Made by a program: the position numbers and the translations under genes. A DNA stretch of 64,000 bases from Sclerotinia nivalis (taxonomy: Eukaryota > Ascomycota > Leotiomycetes > Helotiales > Sclerotiniaceae), in assembly GCA_029531795.1 (NCBI GenBank), contig JAPEIS010000001.1, positions 6,386,001 to 6,450,000 of the forward strand. Reading direction: 5' to 3'. Numbering within the stretch: position 1 is the stretch's first letter; every line of letters starts with the position of its first letter. Below, in pieces: positions 25,401 to 35,666 of this stretch. The notes beneath the pieces were generated by a model. That model saw nothing but the letters and a program-made list of their open reading frames with translations, searched no databases and was not told the origin of the DNA.

Positions 25401-26264
25401 TGGTATACCTCTAGAGGATGAAGACCTTTTGGCGGCTGCTATTTCCCGGGTGTCACTGGCGCTTGGCTTTGAAACAGCTTGCCTCTGTGATTCCTTCTCT
25501 GGTCGAGGTGATTTTTTAGAAGATGAGGCATCCAAAGTTGCCTTTCGTTGTTGATTTACAAACAGTGGTTCATCAGACGATGAGTCCGAGTCGTTTTGTA
25601 CACATCCCTGGATCTTACATAAGGTTAGTTCAGATATTTGCGTGATTTTGCAACTCGCCGGGCATACCTCAGATTTTCTCGTAGCTTGAACTTGCTGCTG
25701 TCTTTCTGGATTCCTTTCACTAACGGGTGTAGCTGTGCTAACATTTAAAGGTAGGACTGTGGATTCTTCTTCGCCAACATCTGCATCCGAGTCGTGAGGA
25801 GAGACAACTATACCCTGGCGCTTTCTCTTTTCACGTCGCAAACGACGACGTCGTATTTTACCATCCTCGACCCTCTTCTTTAGAGCTTCGAGTTTACTGA
25901 TGTCATATGGTGTTTCCAAGCCCTGAAGTTCACGAGATTGTCGTGTTTTCCAAGCATCAAGAATGGCTTTGCCCAATATGTTCCTTCTCGGCTCCCACTA
26001 TGAGATGTAAATATTAGCAGTATTCTCAGGATGAGTTTTGATATCACGAGAATTTACAGATGATGCCTCCTCTGGAAATCCCGTCCACCTAATTAGATAT
26101 AGCTGTTGACCGTCTTCCGATTTTTGGGCCAGAATTCGTTCAACCGTGAATTCTTGATCTGAAGGATATTGCTCCTCGTCATCCGTTGATTCTAATGATA
26201 ATTTGGAAATTTCGTCTTCTTCAAGTGAGGAGAAGACCTTTGTATTCGCTTTTTTGGACGACAT
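22482..26264 (-). CDS. chromodomain protein with four CCCH zinc fingers
   Basis: Two minus-strand exons, 26264-26058 and 25997-22482, with a 60-base intron at 26057-25998; about 1,240 residues. Exon 1 gives an acidic leader and most of a chromodomain (EFTVERILAQKSEDGQQLYL, IRWTGFPEEASS); exon 2 completes it with the conserved Trp-Glu-Pro (WEPRRNILGKAILDAW). A basic RRRRLRREKRKR nuclear signal follows. About residues 395-560 hold four CCCH fingers with spacing C8C4C3H, C8C5C3H, C8C5C3H and C7C5C3H. The last 600 residues form a conserved-looking globular region with no family I can name; a PIN- or SPOC-like fold as in Chp1/TASOR heterochromatin proteins is a speculative possibility. Chromodomains typically bind methylated H3K9 or H3K27, and CCCH fingers bind RNA, so an RNA-linked chromatin reader is inferred. 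The start MSSKK is preferred over an ATG 30 codons upstream that adds an unlikely hydrophobic leader. Confidence 0.85.
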
Positions 26265-27428
26265 TTTGCACCATGAAATTGCCCAAATGGACGGGTTGTG
26301 AGCAAAAGGTAGAAGAAGACGGTAGGGGAAATGCAATGTATAGGATGTGTTCAACGTTGTTGAGTGAATTCAATTTGTGAGGTCAAACCGCAGAGGACGT
26401 GATAGGAAGAGGTACAGTGGTTTAATTTAGGTGAATAAGAAGAGAGATGATGGAAGATGAATGATTTCTGTTGAATTAAATGGAATAAGATAGCAGATGA
26501 GCCAAAAAAAAAAGAGGGAAAGAGGAATTAATGAATTTATGATCTTCACCCTATCAATCTCAAGGGAATCAAGGGAATCATCCATCTTCCATCTATCGTG
26601 TATCATACATATCATACGAAATTGAGATCGCGACCGTAAACCGACAGAATAAATACGTTATCACGTGACTGCATTCTACTAACTTATTAGGTAATCAACC
26701 CAGAAGACGGTAAGGAAAAGGTGAAAAGGGAAACCTCCAACAGCATATAAAAATTATATCAGCCGCCCGCCTTGACATCAATTTCGAAACCATCTGTTTG
26801 GTTCTTAAACACTCCCCAAATTGACGAACAGGTAACAAACAAAGAATATTAATATAAAATACCTATGAATCAATCCTTGATAATTATTGGAAAACTTTTA
26901 ATCAATCACTTCAATTTTATTATTTATTATTCATTTGTTTCATTTAATACAAATAATAAGATTATCTATTAGAGAGTAATCTTCTATTCTTCAAATACAT
27001 CCTTTAAAAAGCTTGCCTACCACACAGCACGCCCAGGTAGTTAACAAAGTCGTTAAATGGACAACTACACAACCTAGGTACTTAAAGTGAGTGAAGACCC
27101 AAAGTGATTGAACATGTGAAGTAATAGAAATTGATTCTATTTATTTTATTTATATGACTCAAATAATTGAGGTCTGATTTAACAACCAAATAAGAGTTTC
27201 CAACCCCATTCAGATTTATTCGGATTTATTTACAATTAACCCATCACAATTACAATATTTCCTCCGTACAAGTCTAAAACACCCACCACAGTAACCCAAA
27301 CCACAACCTTACAACCCCCCCGGCTTCTCGCATCTCCACTCCATCCATCCATCCATCGCAACAACGAAATCCGTCAACTTTCAACCCCCCTTCAATAATA
27401 AAATACTATTCCAACTTCAATATCAATC
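26265..27428. promoter_or_regulatory. divergent intergenic region, chromodomain gene and RAB11
   Basis: This region separates the minus-strand chromodomain gene from the plus-strand Rab gene. It is AT-rich in the middle. Before the Rab start codon it becomes C-rich, with ACCCCCC tracts and a CATC tandem repeat near 27343-27357, typical of a fungal leader. No gene was recognised. Confidence 0.45.
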
Positions 27429-28350
<922 letters not shown>

Positions 28351-28638
28351 ATAGCCAGGTGTTCTTACTATGCGCAACTACACGGACATATTGGTTGATG
28401 GTTGATACAAAGGTGTGGCGTCTTTAAATGTCATTGCGGGAGCATGGGGGGTCACGAAGTCAGGGCTAAGCAAAAGGTCAAAGCACTCGATGAGCGGGCT
28501 CAAGGATATCTTCCCTTTTTTTTCCAATTATGTTGTCCGGTGGTTCTTCCTCTCTGGGATTTCACGTCTGCAACGATCGCTACGCTTGTCTAATGCAATG
28601 GTTTTTGTCTTAATATGTCTGTCCTAACGATTCTTTCC

Positions 28639-29268
28639 TCAAAACTTTCTTCTTTCACTACCTCCGCTGACTTGATCTTCGCCCATCTTCCTGATCTCTT
28701 CATTAGGTTTGACCCAAGCAGAACTAGCATCAACCATCCTGCCTGTGACAAACTTGTTTACACACCATTCGATAACGCCATCAAGCTCCTTTCTACTTTG
28801 TTCCTCGAGTGATGTCTTGTCAGCCTCCTTGCCCTGTGTCTCTTTGAAGTTCTGAACAGCATCCAAAAACTTTCAGCCATTGTCTAAGAATTTCCTGACG
28901 CCACCATTCCCATGCTCCTCCTGCCACGCTTTCCAAGTCTGACCACTCCTTCCCCAAAGCCTTGAATATATTTCTGACTCTTTGACATCGCTGTACCATG
29001 CTCTCGCATTGTCATAGTCTCCCTCGATTCGGTGCAAAATTCCATGTAGATACATGCCTTCGAACGCTGGCGTCGACTGCATATGACGAGCTAAAAAGTG
29101 TGCAGACGGTAAGTCAAGATTTAAAATGTGGAGTGCAGTCTCTAGGGTTGGATGGAGTTGGAGGGAGGCGATCTCGGAGGTAAGAGTTGGATCGTGGGGT
29201 GATGCAGGTGGGAGGAGTGGGGCAGGAATCTTAAGAAGTCGAGTGTGAATGGATTTGAAGGTTGCCAT
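28639..29268 (-). pseudogene. conserved small fungal protein interrupted by in-frame TGA
   Basis: From the ATG at 29268 the minus strand encodes 131 residues (MATFKSIHTRLLKIPAPLLP ... HMQSTPAFEGMYLHGILHRI ... DNARAWYSDVKESEIYSRLW) and then TGA at 28875-28873. Without a frame change the reading continues for 78 codons (KFLDAVQNFKETQGKEADKT ... ELDGVIEWCVNKFVTGRMVD ... SSAWVKPNEEIRKMG), which looks like the natural C-terminus of the same family. The local peptides KFLDNG-stop-KFLD suggest either one base change (for example CGA to TGA) or a tiny duplication. Any intron that would remove the stop would be about 30-35 bases, too short. The helical repeat-like sequence suggests a TPR-type fold; function is not known to me. 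Confidence 0.6.
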
Positions 29269-30024
29269 TATGGTTCTATATGCAGTCTTTGTACGGTGAT
29301 TTAAGTGAAGAAAGTTGGATGAAGCAGATAGGTAGCACGAAGGTATCAATGGGGATGTGTTTAAGAACTTATACTGTAGGTTTAAAAACTTTACAAGCTA
29401 GATTAGTGGTTTGTACCTAGGTTGTAATCAAGACCAGAATGGGGGACGTCATTAATAGGAGAAATACTAAGTAAACATAAAGACATCGTATCGACTTCAC
29501 CAAGTAGTAAGGCTTGATATCATGAAGTAAAATCCCAATTAATCACGGAGAATCACCTAGTACTCACGTTATCAATCCCAGTTAGGAGTCCCGGTCTGTG
29601 ATCACTGAGACAGACCCATGAATCTTACTTAGTAAAGCTCAAATGCAGGAACAAACGATGCCCAAAAGGAAGATCTTGATCTATGCGTATCGTGTCATGT
29701 CGCATACAAATACCAAATCTATTAAGTTCCTCGGTACCAGATCTCCATATTACCTACCTAGGTACCTATCTACATTATTTAGCCACGAGGCTGGACACGA
29801 GGCTGAGATTTGATCAATTGACGGAAGGGGCCAGGTGGCTGGTGGGAATCATGGAGAATGAATGCACTAGCAAGGATATATTGATAACGCGCTAAGATTA
29901 AGGTTGCGCTTACACTATCAAAGAAATTCTTAAGAAACTTTGAAGATCTCAAGAACTTTTTTGCGCCCGATCCGATAGCCTTCGAATATATCTACTACTT
30001 AATATACACAACACAACATATATA
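29269..30024. other. divergent intergenic region before BRX1
   Basis: No gene was recognised. The region has a copy of the TAGGAGTCCCG/GTGATCACT motif at about 29583-29608 and a palindrome-like TACCTACCTAGGTACC near 29751-29766. It should contain promoters for both flanking genes. Confidence 0.45.
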
Positions 30025-31072
30025 ATGGCTTCTGTTTACAAGTCATTATCAAAGACCACTGGTCATAAAGAAGAAACCCCGAGTGGTGTCAAGAAAAACA
30101 AGCAAAGAGTTTTGATCTTGTCTTCAAGAGGAATTACTTACAGGTATATAAATTTGTGCCGATGCGATGCAAAAAATCGCAAGAAAATGCTAACTCTACA
30201 AATTAGACATCGACATCTTCTCAACGACCTCGCGTCCCTTCTTCCCCACGGTAGGAAAGATGCGAAACTCGATACCAAGTCGAAGCTTTATCAATTGAAC
30301 GAATTGGCGGAATTATATAATTGTAATAATGTATTTTTCTTCGAGGCAAGAAAAGGAAAGGATCTTTACCTGTGGATGAGCAAAGCACCTAATGGACCTA
30401 CCGTGAAGATGCATATGCAAAATTGTACGTTCATCTTGACATCGCGCTCTGAGGGAAAGTCTCTCTAACAACATCCTAGTACACACCATGGAAGAGCTCC
30501 ATTTCACAGGAAACTGTCTCAAAGGCTCCCGACCCATCCTCTCTTTTGATGCCTCTTTCGATAAGGAACCTCATCTCCGTGTACTAAAAGAACTCTTCCT
30601 CCATATCTTCGGCGTGCCAAAGGGTGCTAGGAAATCGAAACCTTTTGTCGATCATGTCATGGGATTTACTTTGGCAGATGGCAAAATCTGGATCCGAAAC
30701 TACCAGATCAGCGAGACCGAACCATCGAGAGTCAAAGGTGCTGAAGAAGAAACTCCTGCAAAATCCAAATTGAAAAATTCGGGAAACAAGGAGACAGAAT
30801 GTAGCTTGGTGGAGATTGGACCAAGATTTGTATTGACGCCCATTGTCATTCAAGAAGGAAGTTTTGGTGGACCAATAATCTACGAGAACAAGGAGTTTGT
30901 GTCCCCTAATCAAGTCAGAAGTGAGATCAGAAAGAAGAAGGCAGGGAGATACAATGCGAGGGCAGAACAGGGTATCGAGAGACTGGCAAAGAAGGGAGAA
31001 TTGGGTCTCAGAACGAATGGAGGAAGACAGGCGCCAAAGGATGCCCTGGATAATGCTGAGTTGTTTGCTTAG
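30025..31072 (+). CDS. BRX1: ribosome biogenesis protein Brx1 (BRIX domain)
   Basis: Three exons: 30025-30143, 30207-30424 and 30480-31072; about 309 residues, near yeast Brx1 (291). Both introns keep phase (AG|A and T|TA). Family blocks are clear: RVLILSSRGITYRHRHLLND, LASLLPHGRKDAKLD, LYNCNNVFFFEARKGKDLYL, WMSKAPNGPTVKMHMQN, then FTGNCLKGSRPILSFDASFD and FGVPKGARKSKPFVDHV. BRIX-domain proteins bind pre-rRNA; Brx1 works with Ebp2 in early 60S assembly in the nucleolus. The Lys-rich segment near residue 205 (EETPAKSKLKNSGNKE) is a variable insertion. This is the last host gene before the transposon block. Confidence 0.95.
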
Positions 31073-31542
31073 GCCTAGAAGATTCCCTAACGGCGTTTGG
31101 TGCATGGAAAATATGTATAAGAGAGAAATTAAGAAATACTTGCTTGTTGCGAAACTTGGAGCGACTAACAGCTCACTTGTGCGGTGTGTCTAAGAATTTT
31201 TCCTTGACCAATCCAAAAATCTCCTTGCGTGACAACAACTGCATGAAATTATTCATGGAAAAAAACATCCAATAACACGAAGACAGATGTGCATTTTTTC
31301 GATCAATGAGCTCATACCCTTGTACCATCACAATCTCACGCCCAATCATCAGCGCCATTACTCCCATCTATTACACAAACCATCGTGTAGCTATTTATCA
31401 AAGCGGGAGTATTCAGATCATCACTTGATTATAATTATACTACTAATTAGATTTTATTAATTTTTCTATAGAAACTAAAATGAAAATTATAAACTCTATA
31501 TTAATAATTATTTATTAGAATTTTAAAAGTTAAATATAATTA
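31073..31542. other. transition from gene region to AT-rich block
   Basis: The first 350 bases still look like ordinary intergenic DNA. From about 31430 the sequence turns abruptly AT-rich, and the Fot1-like transposon follows after its TA target site at 31541-31542. No coding frame is supported. Confidence 0.55.
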
Positions 31543-31602
31543 ACGTGGTTTATCAGTGGGTCGGCCATATCAGTGGGTCGGTCACTTTTACCTCGAATTA
31601 TT
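31543..31602 (+). repeat. left terminal inverted repeat of Fot1-like element
   Basis: This 60-bp repeat starts ACGTGGTTTATCAGTG. It pairs with the right repeat, differing at one position (T here, C in the right copy). Two internal copies of ATCAGTGGGTCGG probably represent transposase binding sites. Confidence 0.9.
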
Positions 31603-31639
31603 AGTCTACACTTAATACGCGTTTTCTTTATTATCAACC

Positions 31640-33283
31640 ATGGAAATTCATTCTAAAAAAGTATATATAATCTTAATTATTCAGATTATTGAATCAAATA
31701 AAAAATTAACAATTCGAAAGGTAGCTCAATCCTATTGCGTACCTCGATCTACATTGGGTGATAGAATTCGAGGTAAACTTAGTATAGTTGAAATTCGACC
31801 AAAAAGTCATAATTTGATTGAATTAGAAGAGGAAATACTTATTCAATATATATTTGATATAGATTATAAAGGATTTTCATCTAAATTAAATAGTATTGAA
31901 GATATAGTGAATTATATACTCGAAATACAGGGTGTGAAAAAGGTTGGAAAGCTTTGGGTTTATCGCTTTATACAACGATATACAGAATTAAAGATACGTT
32001 TTAATTGTATTTATGATTTCCAAAGAGTTCTTTATAAGGATCTCAAGCTTATTGGAGAGTGGTTTCAATTGGTATTGAATATGCAGGCGAAATATAGTAT
32101 CTTGGATTGCGATTTCTATAACTTCGATGAAACTGGTTTTATGATAGGTATAATATGTCCCGGAATGGTTGTAACTAGTGTTGAACAGAATAGTAGAAGT
32201 AAGGTAATACAATTAGACAATAGAGAATGGATTATAGCGATTATATATAATAATAATGAGAGGGAAACTATACTTCCATTTCTGGTGGTTCAAAGGCAAT
32301 ATCATCTTTCTAATTGGTATACAGAAAGCGGTTTTCCTGTAGATTGGGTTATTAAATCTACTTCCAATGAATGGATGAATAATGAGACAGGATTGGAATG
32401 AATAAAGTATTTCGATAAGTATACAATTCATCGAACGAAGGGCAAATATCGAATGCTAGTATTAGATGGATACGAAAGTCACGAATCGATATCTTTTCAG
32501 TCATATTGTAAGGCAAATAATATTATATGTATAAGATTACTACTGCATTCAAATCATTTAACTCAACCATTTGATGTTAGCTGTTTTGGCGTATTGAAAC
32601 GGATATATAATTGTCAAATTGATGGATTTATTAAAGCTCATATCAATTATATCACTAAGGTTAAATTCTTTATAGCTTTTAAAACTGTATATCAATAATC
32701 AATTACAACTCAGAATATAAAAGCTGGTTTCCGAAAAGCAGGTCTAATACCATTTGATCCTCAAGCTATATTCTCAAAATTAGATATTCGGATTTGTATA
32801 CCTACCCCTCCATTTGTCGATCTAGATTCTTGGATCTCTCAAACATTTTACAATCCAATTGAAGCTCTTTCACAATCGATTTTAGTAAAATCTCGAATAG
32901 TTTATCATCAATCAAGCTTCCCTACATCTATATTCGAGACTGTATTAGTTTTAGCTAAAGGTACAAAAAGATTAGCTTATGAGAATATTCTTTTAAGTAT
33001 AAAGAATCGTATGCTTCGGAAAGCAAATGTAGTATTAAGCAAACGTTGATGCGCTAAAAAGATTCAATTATATAATAGAGGAGTACTTATTGAACAAAAA
33101 GTTAAAGATATATTATCTCAACAAGAAATTGATATTCAGATTCAACACGACGAGTATCAAAATGGAGGGAATTCTAATGGGGAAGCATCTTCTAATCGAT
33201 GCTGTAGTAAATGTGGAAAGACTGATCACAATTCAAGAACTTGTCAAAATAGTATAATTGATCCTAGATTATTAGATTCTTAA
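31640..33283 (+). pseudogene. Fot1/pogo transposase, three in-frame stops
   Basis: One continuous frame of 548 codons is broken by TGA at 32399, TAA at 32696 and TGA at 33047; each could have arisen by a C-to-T or G-to-A change (CAA to TAA, CGA to TGA). Domains in order: an N-terminal psq-type helix-turn-helix (KKLTIRKVAQSYCVPRSTLG), a CENP-B/Tc5-like region, and a DDE core with Asp163 in NFDETGF, Asp276 in LVLDGYESHES and Asp312 in LTQPFDVSCFGVLK. The last two are 35 residues apart, fitting DD35D. The C-terminus has an intact CCHC zinc knuckle (CSKCGKTDHNSRTC). Catalytic residues survive; the stops are what break it. Confidence 0.88.
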
Positions 33284-33333
33284 TAGTTTCAATCAATTGA
33301 TTTAGTTTTGGTTGAATAATATAGCTTTAAATC

Positions 33334-33544
33334 AATAATTCGAGGTAAAAGTGGCCGACCCACTTATCACGGTGGTGGTAGGGTGCTTTAAGATATGATG
33401 ATATTCTACGAAGAAGGAAGAAGGTGCTAGGAAGAGCGCCAACTATATGGGGGATGGGTGCCTTAGGCAGCCATGCAGACTAGCTAGGAACGGGTTACGA
33501 ACCCGTGACACCACTGATATGGCCGACCCACTGATAAACCACGT
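33334..33544 (-). repeat. right terminal inverted repeat, split by a solo LTR
   Basis: The right repeat is in two pieces, 33334-33364 (inner 31 bp) and 33516-33544 (outer 29 bp), separated by a 146-bp LTR and its duplicated CCACT. Joined, the pieces give the 60-bp partner of the left repeat. Confidence 0.88.
33365..33510 (-). mobile_element. solo LTR, 146-bp family
   Basis: On the minus strand the sequence starts TGTCACGGGTTCGTAACCCG and ends CCGTGATA. CCACT flanks it on both sides (33360-33364 and 33511-33515), the 5-bp target duplication of an LTR retrotransposon. It is nearly identical over 146 bp to the LTR at 63087-63232. No internal sequence remains, so it arose by LTR-LTR recombination. 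Confidence 0.88.
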
Positions 33545-33546
33545 TA

Positions 33547-33954
33547 TATAAAATTATAAAATGATTAAATAATCACTTTAAGATTTAATATATTTATATT
33601 TATCAATGATTACGATCGCGGATCTTATACTAATCGATCGTATACACCTGTGATCTAATTCCTTAAGATTACTATAGGAATAAGATTCTTATAAAATCAC
33701 TCTTATATAATTATTGTTAATAATAGATTGGATCTTGTAACAACCGTAACTTATATAATCAAGCGATCATATAATAAAGTTTTGAAGTTTTAAGAACTCT
33801 ATATACTTCTAAAGTATAAGAGTTCCTAAAGCTTCTGAAGTATAAGAGTTCCTAAAGCTCCTGAAGCTCTCAAAACGAAGATCTATATAGCTAAGATGGA
33901 TTCCCTTATATAGAGCTTCGTGTTCAAGAACAATCATTAGTTTAAACACTATAA
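33547..33954. other. AT-rich repeat-derived DNA between the Fot1-like element and element F
   Basis: No coding frame is supported. It includes a tandem duplication of about 26 bp (units containing TATAAGAGTTCCTAAAGC) at about 33808-33861. A stretch beginning TGTAACAACCGTAAC near 33735 may be an old LTR start, but no partner was found. Confidence 0.4.
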
Positions 33955-34110
33955 TATAAGAAAGTTGGATTACTTGGGCTACATACGTAGCTAGTTCATA
34001 AACATTAGATTATATAATCCTTCGTAATTAAATATAAGAAGAAGATTTCATCTTCCCTTCTAATATAATCAATTGTTTTTATTAATCTTTTTATATACCC
34101 ATTATATACA
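33955..34110 (+). repeat. RIP-altered LTR start, related to insertion E
   Basis: This stretch aligns with the reverse complement of 44740-44895. For example TGTGAGAAAGTTGGATTG in the better-preserved copy corresponds to TATAAGAAAGTTGGATTA here, and GTCACATGATCC to ATTATATAATCC. The differences are nearly all G-to-A or C-to-T. Similarity fades after about 34110, so the end of this LTR is not fixed. Confidence 0.7.
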
Positions 34111-34244
34111 ATCTATGACGATCCTGTATTGACGATCCTGTATTAATACTCTAGGTTATTCTTTATTTTATTCTTTGATCCTTTCCGAAAGGATTATTTA
34201 TTTCACTTTGTATTCGTTTAGGTTTTGGTCTCTTTCGAGGGGAC

Positions 34245-34253
34245 TATAAAAGG
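34245..34253 (+). promoter_or_regulatory. TATA-like box in the leader of element F
   Basis: TATAAAAGG lies about 250 bp before the gag-like start codon in an otherwise AT-rich leader, after a G-rich GAGGGGAC. Its placement fits a retrotransposon promoter, but AT-rich DNA makes chance matches common. Confidence 0.3.
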
Positions 34254-34502
34254 CTCAATTTCATTATCTTTTGTACGATAGTTTGTTATTCTTTAATATA
34301 GATTAATTGATTCATTTTATTATACTTTGAATTAAAACTATTGTTATATTATAATAAACTTATTAGCTTCTTTAAGAAGGATAGAATATTCTTTAAGAAG
34401 GTCAAAATATTTAGTTAGTTATATTTATCGAGATTATTAAACTAGTAAAACCTTTATATTTATTTCGATTGATCTTTCCGAATTTCCATTGGTATTATTA
34501 CT

Positions 34503-34811
34503 ATGTTTACTCGATCGAGGAAACCCTGTATTCTTCAATTTACAATTGAGAAAATCGCTGCAGTAGAACTACAAACCCAAATCGATCAGATTAGACAAGA
34601 GGAAGATCCTGAATTTGATACAGAAGTCAACAAAACAGTAATTATAAGCTTGCTTTTGTATTCGTCAATTCGAAAAGAATTAGTTCCTTTTGTAACTGGA
34701 ACGATAATTTATCAAAATCTACAAAAAGAAAATCAAAAAATCCGAACTCAAAATCAGATTATATTGAAGCAATTGGACCAGATTCATCTTATTTTAACTA
34801 ATTTCGTATAA
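34503..34811 (+). pseudogene. gag-like N-terminal fragment of element F
   Basis: The frame encodes 102 residues (MFTRSRKPCILQFTIEKIAA ... GTIIYQNLQKENQKIRTQNQ) and stops. A helical, Gln/Lys-rich segment at the end resembles the coiled coil often found at the start of fungal Ty3/gypsy gag. No conserved gag motif was identified, so the assignment rests on its position at the 5' end of the element. Confidence 0.5.
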
Positions 34812-34947
34812 AATGGATCCTTTGATATAAATAACAATCGGTTTATCTTCTATTCTAGAATACACCAAAAGCATTTTCGCCGAATTGAGGATCTCGATAT
34901 TGTTATCCCTAGCAAAGAGAACTTTAATATTAAAAAAAGATTAGTAT

Positions 34948-35110
34948 TATCACGGTAAGGGAAAAGGTATGTGTAGGTTTGATCTATTGTTGTACTACGA
35001 GGAGGAGAAGAAGGTCAAGGAGGTGACCTGACTATATAGAAGTGAGTGTATGCATATGTGCCTAAGGCACATATGATTATGTGCAGGTGAAGGGAGATGA
35101 ACCCGTAATA
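34948..35110 (-). repeat. 3' LTR of element A (163 bp)
   Basis: The minus strand begins TATTACGGGTTCATCTCCC and ends CCGTGATA. It contains the inverted repeat TGTGCC/GGCACA around a 3-base loop. A purine-rich tract (GAAAAGGAAGTAC) precedes it on the minus strand. Confidence 0.88.
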
Positions 35111-35258
35111 GTACTTCCTTTTCAAGAAACCCATTTGATTCTAAATGGGTATTAAAAAATAAAGAAAAATAAAGAAAAAATATAGATCTTTTTCTTCAAT
35201 TAGGTTTTTGAACAAAAAACGTATGATATCTTTTATTGTTATAATATATAATATACTT

Positions 35259-35597
35259 TTAGATGAAGCGAACAATCTTGGTGCGAATGGATCTTTGTAA
35301 AATGGGTGTAGCAATCGTGTTATATGATTCCGATTGCAAATTCTGTGGTTCCGGTTGCAATATAGTAGTGTCGGAGTGCTTTAGGACCCAAGCTGGCGGC
35401 CCTGGCTTCTTTGGATGAAGGCGATGATATTCGATAAGAACCTTTTCGTTATCCTTTAAGTTATTAATTGGTTGCCAAGTTGATATGTAGTGTTTCCATT
35501 TGATCAAATAATGATGACCATTTTCATCGTGATTATCTAGAACTTCTTCAAATATCCATTTCTGAATAGACTCATCTTCATTGTCGTCCCGCTCCAA
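35259..35597 (-). pseudogene. open chromodomain frame at the 3' end of element A
   Basis: The 112-codon frame has no internal stop and carries a chromodomain: WIFEEVLDNHDENGHHYLIK, WKHYISTWQPINNLKDNEKV, IEYHRLHPKKPG. The aromatic and Trp positions are kept, unlike the copy in element B, where several Trp codons became stops. In chromoviruses this domain sits at the integrase C-terminus and directs insertion to marked chromatin. The upstream integrase is deleted, so it is an orphan piece. Confidence 0.8.
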
Positions 35598-35666
35598 AAT
35601 TCTGTCTCATGTAGTCAAGGATTCTGACTCGTTAATCGTTGTTTGAGCCGGGAAGTGAGGATTAGT

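Larger units (their letters stand above)
31543..33544 (+). mobile_element. Fot1/pogo-type DNA transposon (Tc1/mariner superfamily)
   Basis: The element is bounded by TA on both sides (31541-31542 and 33545-33546). It has terminal inverted repeats of 60 bp beginning ACGTGGTTTATCAGTGGGTC, matching at all but one base once a 146-bp insertion in the right repeat is removed. Each repeat carries the direct repeat ATCAGTGGGTCGG twice. Without the insertion the element is 1,851 bp, close to the 1.9 kb typical of fungal Fot1 elements. It encodes a DD35D transposase with three premature stops, so this copy is not autonomous. Confidence 0.92.

Noticed and set aside
26265..26354. Upstream ATG that would add 30 residues to the chromodomain protein
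   Set aside because: The added peptide is hydrophobic and unlike nuclear proteins; the downstream MSSKK start is more natural. Transcript data could change this.
28873..28908. Possible intron removing the TGA in the small minus-strand gene
   Set aside because: GT-AG pairs around the stop give introns of only 30-35 bases, or leave the wrong phase.
33480..33510. GGTTACGAACCC resembles the tRNA T-arm
   Set aside because: It is the palindromic end of the 146-bp LTR; no acceptor or anticodon arm surrounds it. The similar GGGTTCATCTCCC in the 163-bp LTR was rejected for the same reason.
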